A DNA stretch of 64,000 nt from Marivivens sp. (GTDB taxonomy: Bacteria > Pseudomonadota > Alphaproteobacteria > Rhodobacterales > Rhodobacteraceae). Where the stretch lies: positions 62,001 to 126,000 of the forward strand of contig JAHEBU010000001.1 of the NCBI GenBank assembly GCA_024642115.1, read 5' to 3'. The number at the start of each line of letters is the position of its first letter. Positions within the stretch are counted from its first letter, which is position 1. The notes under the pieces are model-generated. The model had not been told where the DNA came from. It saw nothing but the letters and a program-made list of their open reading frames with translations, and searched no databases. A program made the position numbers and the translations under genes. Shown here in pieces: positions 55,533-64,000 of the stretch.

Positions 55533-56696
55533 ATGACTGAAGAACACCCTTCTTCCACTCACCCCCCACTCCCACCAAAGACGGAAGACGATCGGTTTTC
55601 CTGGCTTCGCCTGCTGCGCTCCCGACGGGTCGGGATCGCAACATTCTACCGCCTGCTCAGCGAACACGGGTCCGCTCAGGCGGCTCTGGCCGTTTTGCCC
55701 GAAGTGGCCCGTGCCGCCGGCGTCAATGACTATGCCATCTGTCCCGAAGGCGTCATTCATGCGGAATTGCGGGCAGGTCGGGCCGCAGGCGCGCACCTGA
55801 TCTTTCGGGGTGATACCCACTATTCACCTGATCTGGCAGAGATTTCGGATGCACCCCCAATCTTGTGGGCCCTGGGCGATCTGACATTGCTGACGCGCCC
55901 CGCCGTAGCGATGGTGGGCGCGCGCAACGCGTCGTCGCTTGGCACGCGGATGGCCCGCAAGCTGGCGGCAGACCTGTCAACAGCCGGCTATGTCGTGGTG
56001 TCGGGCCTTGCCCGCGGGATCGACGCCGCCGCCCACAAGGCCGCGCTCGAAGGGGGGACGATCGCCGTTCAGGCCGGCGGGGTCGATGTGATCTATCCGA
56101 CCGAGAATGCTGATCTGGCCCATGATATCGCCCGCAGCGGCCTGCGGATCACCGAACAAATGATGGGTCTTGAGCCGCAAGCGCGCCACTTCCCCGCGCG
56201 AAACCGGATCATCGCGGGGCTGTCCCGGGCCGTCGTCGTGGTCGAAGCGGCGGCAAAGTCTGGCAGCCTCATCACTGCCGAATGTGCCCTGTCCCAGGGG
56301 CGCGACGTCTACGCCGTGCCCGGTCATCCGTTCGACGCCCGGGCGGCAGGATGCAATCACCTGATCCGGGATGGCGCGACCCTGGTCCGGTCGGCCGAGG
56401 ACGTGATCGCAACACTGTCCAGCGCCCCACAGGCCCGGGCACCGGTGGCGCACCGCCCCGTTACCCCTCCGCCGGATCATGGGAGGGAACGGCCCGCCGA
56501 CCGCCCCGATCTGCGCGATATCGCGGCGCTGCACCGACGCATCCTGGACAGGCTTGGCCCCTCACCCGTGGCCGAGGATCAACTGATCCGCGATCTGGGA
56601 ACGACCGCGCACACGGTTGCCCCCGCGCTTGTCGATCTGGAGCTTGAGGGGCGGATTGCCCGGCAGGCGGGGGGATTGCTGGCACGGATCAACTGA
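55533..56696 (+). CDS. dprA: DNA processing protein DprA
   Basis: This cytosolic protein protects incoming single-stranded DNA and loads RecA. Of 387 residues, the Rossmann-like core carries GARNASSLGTRMA, VVSGLARGIDAAAHKAAL and the PARNRIIAGLSRAVVVVEA segment. A C-terminal winged-helix (DRLGPSPVAEDQLIRDLGTTAHTV) completes the alphaproteobacterial form. It stands two genes upstream of topA; the dprA-topA neighbourhood is common. Confidence 0.95.
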   Translation: MTEEHPSSTHPPLPPKTEDDRFSWLRLLRSRRVGIATFYRLLSEHGSAQAALAVLPEVARAAGVNDYAICPEGVIHAELRAGRAAGAHLIFRGDTHYSPDLAEISDAPPILWALGDLTLLTRPAVAMVGARNASSLGTRMARKLAADLSTAGYVVVSGLARGIDAAAHKAALEGGTIAVQAGGVDVIYPTENADLAHDIARSGLRITEQMMGLEPQARHFPARNRIIAGLSRAVVVVEAAAKSGSLITAECALSQGRDVYAVPGHPFDARAAGCNHLIRDGATLVRSAEDVIATLSSAPQARAPVAHRPVTPPPDHGRERPADRPDLRDIAALHRRILDRLGPSPVAEDQLIRDLGTTAHTVAPALVDLELEGRIARQAGGLLARIN

Positions 56697-56857
56697 CTGA
56701 TCCTTGACACCTTGGCCGACCAACAGCCGCCCAAGTCCAGCATCCCATCGACCAGACTGCGCCTCAGCCGACCGGGAAACCACAGGCGCGGTCTTCGCAC
56801 CAACCTCCCGGCTTTTCCGCTTGCCCTTGGCCCCCAGCGGACGCACACAAAGGCCCC

Positions 56858-58300
56858 ATGGGACAGGATTTTCGCGCCGCTTTGCATGTTACCAGTGTCG
56901 TCGGGCTGATCCTGGCGGCGGCGATGTTCGTTCCGGCGCTGGTCAATTTCGGCGATGGCCACGACAGTTGGCCCGATTTCGCCATGGCCGCCCTGTTGAC
57001 CGGGCTGAGCTGGGGGATGATCGCGGCGGCCACACACGGCGCGACAGCGCCATTCACCCCTCGCTTTGGAATTGTTCTGGTCAACATGCTCTGGTGGGTC
57101 CTGCCTGTGTCCGTGATCGGCCCGCTGGTGCTGGGTCCGGCTCAACTGAGCATTCCGGCGGCGATTTTTGAAACGGCCTCGGGGTTCACCACCACAGGTT
57201 CCACCGTCATCACCGGGCTGGACGGGCTGGATCACGGTACGCTGGTCTGGCGGTCGCTGCTGCAATGGTTCGGCGGCACGGGCATTCTGTCGCTGGGGCT
57301 GATCGTGCTGCCGTTCCTGAACGTCGGCGGGCTCCAACTGTTTCGGCTGGAAAGCTCGGATCGCTCGGAAAAGGTGCTGCCCCGGGCAGCCGCGATCATC
57401 CGGGCCATCGTGGTCATCTATGTCGGGCTTACGGCGGCCTGTGCACTGGGTTACCGCGTCACGGGGATGAGCCCGTTTGATGCGATAAACCATGCGATGA
57501 CGACCCTCTCGACGGGCGGATTTTCCACCCACGACGCGTCGATGGGCTATTTCACCAACACGGCAACACTTTGGGTCGGCTCGTTCTTCATGGCTCTGGC
57601 GGGGCTGCCATTTACCCTGTTCGTGGCACTTTTGTTGTCGCGCAAGAACGTGCGGCTTGACCCGCAGGTGATCTGGTTCTTTGCCATCATTGCGGCCACC
57701 ACACTGATTCTGCTGCTGTTTCGCAGCGGCGATGCGGTTCTGTCGCCCCGATCACTGGCCGAGGATGTGTTCAACGTGATTTCGGTCATCACGACGACCG
57801 GCTTTGCCGCCAACGATTATACCACTTGGGGGCCGCTTGCCGGGCCGCTGTTCTTTTTGCTAACCTTCTTTGGCGGGTGTGCGGGGTCGACCGCGGGGGG
57901 CCTGAAAATCTACCGCCTGATCGTGCTGTGGAAGATGGTGCGCGGCGCGCTCAAGGAACTGATCCATCCCCATGGCGTCTTTCCAATGCGCTATGGCACC
58001 GAAAGGATAGACCCGCTGATCTTTAATGCGGCTCTGGTGATGAGCGTCAGCTTTGCGGGCTTTCTTGGCCTGACCACGCTGGTTCTGGGCGCACAGGGCA
58101 ACGATTTCGTCACAGCCCTGTCCGGGGCGCTGACCGCGCTGGCCAACGTCGGCCCCGGTCTGGGCGAGGTGATCGGCCCGGCCAGTACGTTCAAGGGCCT
58201 GCCCTCCTCGTCGCTGCTGGTTCTGGCTGCGGCCATGATCGTCGGCCGTCTGGAAATCATGGTCGTCCTCGCATTGTTCATGCGGCAACTCTGGCGCTGA
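56858..58300 (+). CDS. trkH: Trk-type potassium uptake protein TrkH
   Basis: This inner-membrane potassium channel-like subunit of 480 residues contains four pore-loop repeats. The selectivity-filter regions are seen in TASGFTTTGSTVI, TTLSTGGFSTHD, ISVITTTGFAANDY and TALANVGPGLGEV. Its regulatory partner TrkA is not in the window. It lies between dprA and topA on the same strand. Confidence 0.94.
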   Translation: MGQDFRAALHVTSVVGLILAAAMFVPALVNFGDGHDSWPDFAMAALLTGLSWGMIAAATHGATAPFTPRFGIVLVNMLWWVLPVSVIGPLVLGPAQLSIPAAIFETASGFTTTGSTVITGLDGLDHGTLVWRSLLQWFGGTGILSLGLIVLPFLNVGGLQLFRLESSDRSEKVLPRAAAIIRAIVVIYVGLTAACALGYRVTGMSPFDAINHAMTTLSTGGFSTHDASMGYFTNTATLWVGSFFMALAGLPFTLFVALLLSRKNVRLDPQVIWFFAIIAATTLILLLFRSGDAVLSPRSLAEDVFNVISVITTTGFAANDYTTWGPLAGPLFFLLTFFGGCAGSTAGGLKIYRLIVLWKMVRGALKELIHPHGVFPMRYGTERIDPLIFNAALVMSVSFAGFLGLTTLVLGAQGNDFVTALSGALTALANVGPGLGEVIGPASTFKGLPSSSLLVLAAAMIVGRLEIMVVLALFMRQLWR

Positions 58301-58391
58301 AACCATCAGAGCAGACCCTGCATTGACATTCGCCGGGCAGCCCACACATGTTGCCCCCCCAAACCCCCTGTTCTCGTGTTCAAGGATTCCC

Positions 58392-61019
58392 ATGCCCGTT
58401 GTCGTCGTCGAATCCCCCGCTAAGGCCAAGACAATCAACAAATATCTGGGATCGGATTACACCGTTCTGGCGTCCTACGGTCACGTTCGCGACCTGCCGC
58501 CCAAGGACGGATCGGTCGACACGGACAACGATTTCGCCATGCAGTGGGAGGTCGCGGCAGACAGCAAGAAGCATATAAAGGCCATCGTCGACGCGCTGAA
58601 AGACGACAACGCATTGATCCTAGCCACCGACCCTGACCGCGAGGGAGAGGCGATTTCATGGCACCTTCAGGAAGCTCTGACCGCCCGCAAGGCGATCAAG
58701 AAAGACACCGCCGTCAGCCGCGTCACCTTTAACGCGATCACCAAAGCTGCCGTGCAAGAGGCTATGAAGAACCCCCGCCAGGTCGATGTGCCGCTGGTCG
58801 ATGCCTATCTGGCCCGCCGCGCGCTGGATTATCTGGTGGGCTTCAACCTGTCGCCTGTGCTCTGGCGCAAGCTGCCCGGTGCCAAGTCTGCGGGCCGCGT
58901 ACAATCCGTCTGCCTGCGCCTGATCGTCGAGCGCGAGATGGAGATCGAGGCGTTCCGCCCGCAGGAATACTGGACCGTCAAGGCGGTGCTGACCACTCCG
59001 CGCGGGCAAGAATATGAGGCCCGCCTGACTGTCCTTGGCGGCAAGAAGCTGGATAAATTCGACATCCCCAACGCCACCGCCGCCGAATTGGCCGTTCAGG
59101 CCATCCGCAGCCGCGACCTGATCGTGCAATCGGTCGAGGCCAAGCCCGCGACTCGCAGCCCCAGCCCGCCCTTCATGACCTCGACCCTTCAACAAGAGGC
59201 GTCACGCAAATTCGGCATGGGCGCCCGGCAGGCGATGAACGCCGCCCAGCGTTTGTATGAGGCGGGCCTGATCACCTACATGCGCACCGACGGCATCGAC
59301 ATGGCGCCCGAGGCGGTGATGGCAGCCCGCGACGCGATCAAGTCGAAATTCGGCGACAAATACCTGCCCGACAGCCCGCGCATGTATAAAAACAAGGCCA
59401 AGAACGCGCAGGAAGCCCACGAGTGCATCCGCCCGACGGACATGATGCTGGACGCGGACAAGCTCAAGATTTCCGATGCCGACCAGCGCAAGCTGTATGA
59501 CCTGATCTACAAACGCACCATCGCCAGCCAAATGGCCGCCGCCCGGCTGGAGCGGACGACCGTCGATGTAGGGTCAGCAGACGGACAGGTGACCCTGCGC
59601 GCCACCGGGCAGGTCATGCTGTTCGACGGCTTTATCGCGATCTACGAAGAAGGCCGCGACGATACCGGCGACGACGACGATGGCCGCCTTCCGCAAATCG
59701 CTCAGGGCGAACCCGCCACCAAAAAGGGGGTGGAGCCCGAACAGCACCACACCCAGCCACCGCCCCGCTATACCGAAGCAACGCTGGTCAAGCGGATGGA
59801 AGAATTGGGCATCGGCCGCCCCTCGACCTATGCGTCGATCGTGACCACCATTCAGGACCGCGACTATGTGACCAAGGACAAAGGGCGCCTGATCCCGCAG
59901 GACAAGGGGCGGTTGGTCATCGCCTTTTTGTCCAACTATTTCCGCAAATACGTGGAGTATGACTTCACCGCCGATCTGGAAAACCAGCTCGACGAGGTCA
60001 GCGCGGGCGATGCGGATTACAAGGCCGTCCTGCACAGCTTCTGGCGGGATTTCAGCGCGGCCTTGGCCGAAACCGCCGACCTGCGGATCGGCGAGGTTCT
60101 GGACAAGATCAACGAAGTTCTGGCCCCACACCTGTTCCCACCGACCGAGGACGGCACCGATCCGCGCCTGTGCCCCAACTGCCACGCGGGCAAGCTGTCG
60201 ATGCGCACGGCCCGGTCGGGCGGCGCCTTCATCGGCTGCTCGAACTATCCCGAATGCCGCTATACCCGCCCCTTTGGCCCGCCGGGGATGGAGGACAATT
60301 CCATTGGCCCCGATGGCCGCCTTCTGGGCCACGACGACGGCGACCCCATTAGCCTGCGCGACGGCCGCTTTGGCCCCTATGTCCAGCGCGGCGAAGTGTC
60401 CGAGGATCTGCCCAAACCGCCCCGCGCCAGCCTGCCCAAAGGCTGGGACGCCAACGCGATGGACCTTGAAAAGGCCCTGCAACTGCTCAACCTGCCCCGC
60501 GAAATCGGCCCCCACCCCGAAGACGGCGTGATGATCGAGGCCGGAATCGGCCGCTTTGGCCCCTTCGTCAAGCACGACAAACTCTATGCCAACCTCAAGG
60601 AAGTGGACGAGGTCTTTACCATCGGCATGAATCGCGCGGTCGAGGTGCTGGCCCTGAAAAAGGCCGGTCGCCCCGGCCGGGGTGCCGCCGTCGCCCCGCT
60701 CAAGGAACTGGGCGATCATCCTTCGGGCGGCGCGATGTCAGTGATGGAAGGGCGCTATGGCCCTTATGTCAAATGGGAAAAGGTCTTCGCCACCATCCCC
60801 AAGGACGTCGATCCGATGTCGGTGACACCCGAACAGGCGCTGGAATGGGTGACCGAAAAGGCGGCCAAGGGCGGCAAGAAGCCCGCGAAAAAGGCCGCAG
60901 CGCCCAAGGCCGCGGCAAAGAAGACGGCTGCCAAGAAACCCGCCACCAAAAAGTCCGCTGTCAAGAAAACCGCCGCAAAAAAACCAACCAAGGCATCCGG
61001 CGACGACGTGGTCGAGTAG
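58392..61019 (+). CDS. topA: DNA topoisomerase I
   Basis: It relaxes negative supercoils. The 875 residues begin MPVVVVESPAKAKTINKYLG (TOPRIM). The catalytic tyrosine near residue 296 is in LITYMRTDG, and one four-cysteine zinc ribbon follows (CPNCHAGKL ... CSNYPEC). Several topo C-terminal repeats (DGRFGPYV, IGRFGPFVKHDKL, EGRYGPYVKWEKV) precede a Lys/Ala-rich tail of about 60 residues, a DNA-binding extension common in this group. AAGGA precedes the ATG. Confidence 0.97.
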   Translation: MPVVVVESPAKAKTINKYLGSDYTVLASYGHVRDLPPKDGSVDTDNDFAMQWEVAADSKKHIKAIVDALKDDNALILATDPDREGEAISWHLQEALTARKAIKKDTAVSRVTFNAITKAAVQEAMKNPRQVDVPLVDAYLARRALDYLVGFNLSPVLWRKLPGAKSAGRVQSVCLRLIVEREMEIEAFRPQEYWTVKAVLTTPRGQEYEARLTVLGGKKLDKFDIPNATAAELAVQAIRSRDLIVQSVEAKPATRSPSPPFMTSTLQQEASRKFGMGARQAMNAAQRLYEAGLITYMRTDGIDMAPEAVMAARDAIKSKFGDKYLPDSPRMYKNKAKNAQEAHECIRPTDMMLDADKLKISDADQRKLYDLIYKRTIASQMAAARLERTTVDVGSADGQVTLRATGQVMLFDGFIAIYEEGRDDTGDDDDGRLPQIAQGEPATKKGVEPEQHHTQPPPRYTEATLVKRMEELGIGRPSTYASIVTTIQDRDYVTKDKGRLIPQDKGRLVIAFLSNYFRKYVEYDFTADLENQLDEVSAGDADYKAVLHSFWRDFSAALAETADLRIGEVLDKINEVLAPHLFPPTEDGTDPRLCPNCHAGKLSMRTARSGGAFIGCSNYPECRYTRPFGPPGMEDNSIGPDGRLLGHDDGDPISLRDGRFGPYVQRGEVSEDLPKPPRASLPKGWDANAMDLEKALQLLNLPREIGPHPEDGVMIEAGIGRFGPFVKHDKLYANLKEVDEVFTIGMNRAVEVLALKKAGRPGRGAAVAPLKELGDHPSGGAMSVMEGRYGPYVKWEKVFATIPKDVDPMSVTPEQALEWVTEKAAKGGKKPAKKAAAPKAAAKKTAAKKPATKKSAVKKTAAKKPTKASGDDVVE

Positions 61020-61035
61020 GCCTCGTTCAGCTTCA

Positions 61036-61075
61036 CGTCACCATAACAACTCTCGGGGGGAGCGCGCAGCGCGGG
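61036..61075. repeat. Degenerate fragment related to the dispersed repeat
   Basis: ACCATAACAACTCTCGGGGGGAGC followed by a GC-rich imperfect hairpin resembles the edge of the inner hairpin of the full copies (CCATAACAACTCCCG on their reverse strand). It lies in the topA/CoA-transferase gap. Confidence 0.5.
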
Positions 61076-61175
61076 GGGCCGGGGTCCCCTCCCCCGCCAG
61101 TCATGCCGCGCCGCCGCATTGACTCTGCCCGACCCCCGCGCAATGACTTGACGCGACGCCAAATGAGGATTTCCC

Positions 61176-61880
61176 ATGAAGAAAGTCTACCCCTCTGCCG
61201 CCGCCGCGCTGGACGGCCTTTTGCACGACGGAATGTTGATTGCTGCGGGGGGGTTCGGCCTGTGCGGTATCCCTGAACTGCTGCTGGCCGCGATCCGCGA
61301 TGCAGGGACCAAGGACCTGACCTTTGCCTCCAACAACGCGGGCGTGGACGATTTCGGCATTGGCATCTTGCTGCAGACCCGGCAGGTGAAAAAGATGATC
61401 AGCTCTTATGTGGGCGAGAATGCCGAATTCATGCGGCAATATCTGTCGGGCGAACTCGAGCTGGAATTCAACCCCCAAGGCACGCTGGCCGAACGGATGC
61501 GGGCCGCAGGCTGCGGAATCCCCGGCTTTTACACCAAGACAGGCGTGGGCACGGTCATTGCCGAAGGCAAAGAGGTCAAGTCCTTCAACGGGCAGGATTA
61601 TATCCTGGAAACCGGGATTTTCGCAGACCTCTCCATCGTCAAGGCGTGGAAGGCCGACGCGACCGGCAACGCGATTTTCCGCAAGACCGCCCGCAACTTT
61701 AACCCGCCCGCCGCCATGTGCGGCAAGATCTGCGTGATGGAGGTCGAAGAGATCGTGCCGACAGGCTCCCTCGACCCCGACGCGATCCACCTGCCCGGCA
61801 TCTATGTCCACCGGATCATTCAGGGCGACCACGAAAAGCGGATCGAAAAGGTAACGACGCGCAAGAAGGAGGCCGTGTGA
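61176..61880 (+). CDS. 3-oxoacid CoA-transferase subunit A
   Basis: This 234-residue alpha subunit moves CoA between succinyl-CoA and a 3-oxoacid such as acetoacetate. Typical motifs are [22 protein letters not shown], and [22 protein letters not shown]. Its stop overlaps the start of subunit B by one base (TGATG). It could serve acetoacetate use from lipid or polyhydroxybutyrate breakdown; the exact acid cannot be told. Confidence 0.92.
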   Translation: MKKVYPSAAAALDGLLHDGMLIAAGGFGLCGIPELLLAAIRDAGTKDLTFASNNAGVDDFGIGILLQTRQVKKMISSYVGENAEFMRQYLSGELELEFNPQGTLAERMRAAGCGIPGFYTKTGVGTVIAEGKEVKSFNGQDYILETGIFADLSIVKAWKADATGNAIFRKTARNFNPPAAMCGKICVMEVEEIVPTGSLDPDAIHLPGIYVHRIIQGDHEKRIEKVTTRKKEAV

Positions 61881-62503
61881 TGTGGGACCGCGATCAGATG
61901 GCCGCCCGTGCGGCGCTCGAACTTCAGGACGGCACTTACGTGAACCTTGGCATCGGCATCCCGACGCTGGTCAGCAACTACATCCCCAAGGGGGTCGAGG
62001 TGACGCTGCAATCCGAAAACGGGATGCTCGGCATGGGCCCCTTCCCCTATGAAGGGGAAGAGGACGCTGATCTTATCAACGCAGGCAAGCAGACGATCAC
62101 CGAACTGCCGCAGACCGCCTATTTCGACAGTGCCACGTCCTTTGGCATGATCCGCGGCGGCAAGATCGCCATGGCCATTCTGGGGGCTATGGAAGTGGCC
62201 GAAAACGGCGATCTGGCCAACTGGATGATCCCCGGCAAACTGGTCAAGGGGATGGGCGGTGCCATGGACCTCGTGGCTGGCGTCGGCCGTGTGGTGGTCG
62301 TTATGGACCACACGTCAAAGCACGGCGAATCCAAGGTGCTCAAGCAATGTACCCTGCCACTAACCGGCAAGGGCGTGGTGGATCGGATCATCACCAACTT
62401 GGGCGTGCTGGATGTGGTCCCCGGTGGCCTGCGGATCGTGGAACTGGCCGATGGCGTCACTGACGCCGAGATGCGCGCGGCGACCGAGGCCACACTTGTC
62501 TGA
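61880..62503 (+). CDS. 3-oxoacid CoA-transferase subunit B
   Basis: This 207-residue beta subunit carries the catalytic glutamate in [25 protein letters not shown] and [19 protein letters not shown] are also typical. AAGGAGG precedes the ATG inside the end of subunit A, so the two are translated together in equal amounts. Confidence 0.92.
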   Translation: MWDRDQMAARAALELQDGTYVNLGIGIPTLVSNYIPKGVEVTLQSENGMLGMGPFPYEGEEDADLINAGKQTITELPQTAYFDSATSFGMIRGGKIAMAILGAMEVAENGDLANWMIPGKLVKGMGGAMDLVAGVGRVVVVMDHTSKHGESKVLKQCTLPLTGKGVVDRIITNLGVLDVVPGGLRIVELADGVTDAEMRAATEATLV

Positions 62504-62510
62504 GGTCCGG

Positions 62511-62780
62511 ATGGAACGCAGCGGCTCCAAGGGTCGCTACGTTCTGGATACCGACAGGGGCGAGGCCGAACTGACGATTTCGGTCCTGTCGCCCACCCTC
62601 GTCATCGCCGACCATACCGATGTCCCCGACGGGCTGACCGGACAGGGCATCGGCCTGAAACTGCTGGCCGCCTTGCTGGACGATGCCCGGCGCGACGGGT
62701 TCAAGATCGTGCCGCTCTGCCCCTTCGTGAACGCTCAACGGCGCCGTCATCCAGAATGGGCCGATCTGTTCAGTGTGTAA
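62511..62780 (+). CDS. Small GNAT-like acetyltransferase (YjdJ type)
   Basis: This 89-residue protein fits the small GNAT family. ADHTDVPDGLTGQGIGLKLLAALLDDAR (acetyl-CoA loop QGIG) precedes KIVPLCPFV and a short end. GAGG stands just before the ATG, seven bases after the CoA-transferase stop, so it is likely co-transcribed. The acceptor is unknown. Confidence 0.83.
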   Translation: MERSGSKGRYVLDTDRGEAELTISVLSPTLVIADHTDVPDGLTGQGIGLKLLAALLDDARRDGFKIVPLCPFVNAQRRRHPEWADLFSV

Positions 62781-62800
62781 AGCGACGCCCGCCCCCCGGT

Positions 62801-62845
62801 TCACCTTGCATTAACAACTCCGGGGTCCGGGGCAGCGCCCCGGGG
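62801..62845. repeat. Hairpin fragment related to the dispersed repeat
   Basis: CACCTTGCATTAACAACTCC matches the reverse strand of the edge of the full copies at 16.0 and 48.8 kb. It then switches to a different hairpin, CCGGGGC-AGC-GCCCCGG (62827-62843). It lies in a 179-base gene-free gap before the flippase-like gene. Confidence 0.65.
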
Positions 62846-62959
62846 CACATGCCACCGCGCACGGCCACCGTGCAAGGCCAACCCGGAAAACTGTTTCCCT
62901 TTCCGCGACAACGTCATGATCTTGCCCCATTCTGTCGCTAGATCGCGGGGGAAATGACC

Positions 62960-63955
62960 ATGACGAGCCTCAACCCCGGCCCCACCCCGCCCGCACCCGC
63001 CCCCCGGCGTTGGCGCGATATTGCCATTTTGGGTGGCCTGTTCGGGCTGGTTCTTCTGGGTCTTGCGGGGCTCGCCTCGGCAACCGGCTGGCACGACGTC
63101 ATGACCCAACTGGGGAAGCTTGGCCCGGTGCAGATCGGCACGCTGTTGGGCCTGAGCCTAGTCAACTATCTTTTCCGCGCCATGCGCTGGCATATCTTTG
63201 CCCGCAAACTGGGCCTGCCCACGACACTGGTGCAGGACACCCGCCATTTCCTGGGCGGTTTTGCCATGTCGGTCACCCCCGGCCGGGTCGGCGAGTTGAT
63301 CCGGATGCGTTGGATCAGGCGCGAAACGGGCTGGGCGGTGGAAAAGACCGCGCCGCTGGTCCTGATGGACCGGGCGGCCGATCTGGCCGCAATGGCGCTG
63401 ATCCTCGCCCTTGGGCTCAGTCTTGGCAAAGGTGGGATCGCCTATGCCGCCCCCGTCGCCATCCTCGCGCTGGTGGCGGCCTTCGTCGCCACCCGGCCTC
63501 GACTGCTGGCAGGCTCCGCCACGCTGGCCTACCGGATCACTGGCTTGTTCCCTCGCCTGATGGCCCGCATCCGCCGTGCGTCACGCTCGCTCGCCACTTT
63601 TGCCACTCTGCGGGTGACGGCGGCGGCCCTTGTCCTTGGCCTGATCGGCTGGATGGCCGAAGGGTACGCCTTTCATCTACTATTGGTCTGGCTTGGGGCG
63701 GACATCGGGTTCTGGATGGCGATTGCCGTCTTTACCTTTGCCACCCTTGCCGGTGGACTGACCGGCGCCCCCGGCGGGGTAGGCGGGGCCGAGGCGGCGA
63801 TGGTCGCCCTGCTGTCCCTTGACGGTATCCCGCTTGACGTGTCGATCCCCGCGACCGCGATCATCCGCGTGACAACGCTCTGGTTCGCCATAGGGATCGG
63901 CCTAATCGTCTTTCCCATGGCCGAACGCCATTCCCTGACCGCAAGAGGCCGCTGA
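62960..63955 (+). CDS. Flippase-like / lysylphosphatidylglycerol synthase TM-region membrane protein
   Basis: This inner-membrane protein of about 331 residues with seven or eight hydrophobic segments belongs to the UPF0104/AglD-like group. NYLFRAMRWHIFARKLG, GGFAMSVTPGRVGELIRMRW and GGLTGAPGGVGGAEAAMVAL are the family's conserved loops. It may move lipid-linked substrates, and the cargo is unknown. The ATG at 62960 has better spacing from GGGGGA than the ATG six bases earlier. It overlaps the next gene by one base. Confidence 0.87.
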   Translation: MTSLNPGPTPPAPAPRRWRDIAILGGLFGLVLLGLAGLASATGWHDVMTQLGKLGPVQIGTLLGLSLVNYLFRAMRWHIFARKLGLPTTLVQDTRHFLGGFAMSVTPGRVGELIRMRWIRRETGWAVEKTAPLVLMDRAADLAAMALILALGLSLGKGGIAYAAPVAILALVAAFVATRPRLLAGSATLAYRITGLFPRLMARIRRASRSLATFATLRVTAAALVLGLIGWMAEGYAFHLLLVWLGADIGFWMAIAVFTFATLAGGLTGAPGGVGGAEAAMVALLSLDGIPLDVSIPATAIIRVTTLWFAIGIGLIVFPMAERHSLTARGR

Positions 63956-64000
63956 TGCGCTGGAACACCGACAGGCCCACCACCGGATGGGGCCGCGCGC
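63955..64000 (+). CDS. Start of a gene cut by the window edge
   Basis: An ATG overlapping the previous stop (TGATG) opens a frame, MRWNTDRPTTGWGRA, that runs to the end of the window. It is too short to identify. The tight junction suggests it shares an operon and perhaps a pathway with the flippase-like protein. Confidence 0.5.
   Translation, partial: MRWNTDRPTTGWGRA

Noticed and set aside
61020-61175. Short open frames in the topA/CoA-transferase gap
   Set aside because: They have no ribosome-binding sites or recognisable sequence and cover repeat-like DNA.

Overview
The window is GC-rich, tightly packed chromosomal DNA of an alphaproteobacterium, most likely Rhodobacterales. The evidence is the cytochrome oxidase gene order ctaC-ctaB-small ORF-ctaG-ctaE-surf1, the MeaB and PrpE propionyl-CoA genes, an EI-Ntr (PtsP), a DUF1178 protein and the codon style. 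I cannot name a genus. No rRNA, tRNA, CRISPR array, transposase or phage module was seen.

Layout. 0.1-4.7 kb: propionyl-CoA synthetase and a malic enzyme/phosphotransacetylase fusion, with a cluster of TTTGCAAA operators before prpE. 4.7-10.5 kb: a VOC-bicupin protein behind a perfect 20-bp palindrome, then a translationally coupled nucleoside salvage run cdd-deoA-deoB-add-upp. 10.6-16 kb: a secreted Cys-repeat protein, an M48-like protein without the catalytic motif, a Nudix hydrolase, rpmB, a hydrolase and meaB. 16-20.7 kb: an Lhr-type helicase and parE. 20.7-22 kb: the only accessory-looking stretch, with an AT-rich membrane-protein gene broken by one in-frame TAA and a GFA-family remnant bracketed by palindromic repeats.

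22-30 kb: the molybdate transporter modABC, a deacetylase-family protein, a secreted glutathione peroxidase, a Nudix hydrolase, a DUF1178 protein, an SDR, aspartokinase and a YHYH protein. 30-44 kb: ptsP, an unrecognised 416-aa protein, an EcsC protein, an outer-membrane barrel gene with two homopolymer frameshifts, a SulP transporter, two methyltransferases, MTA phosphorylase with adenine phosphoribosyltransferase (mtnP-apt), and a flavin-linked oxidase. 44-52.5 kb: YceI and cytochrome b561, then a long leftward cluster for cytochrome c oxidase assembly that runs on into threonine synthase, an M16 peptidase and an acetyltransferase. 52.7-64 kb: tldD, dprA, trkH, topA, a CoA-transferase pair and a flippase-like membrane protein.

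A dispersed palindromic repeat family recurs across the window: GGTGGGTT-type outer palindromes around a long inner GC hairpin. It occurs in at least eight full, partial or related copies. These lie inside operons, in a divergent promoter region and at gene ends, and one copy supplies the stop codon and a terminator-like hairpin for the helicase gene. The repeat family and the broken genes near 21 kb and 35.5 kb are the least ordinary parts of the window. I found no convincing new multi-gene defence or biosynthetic system.
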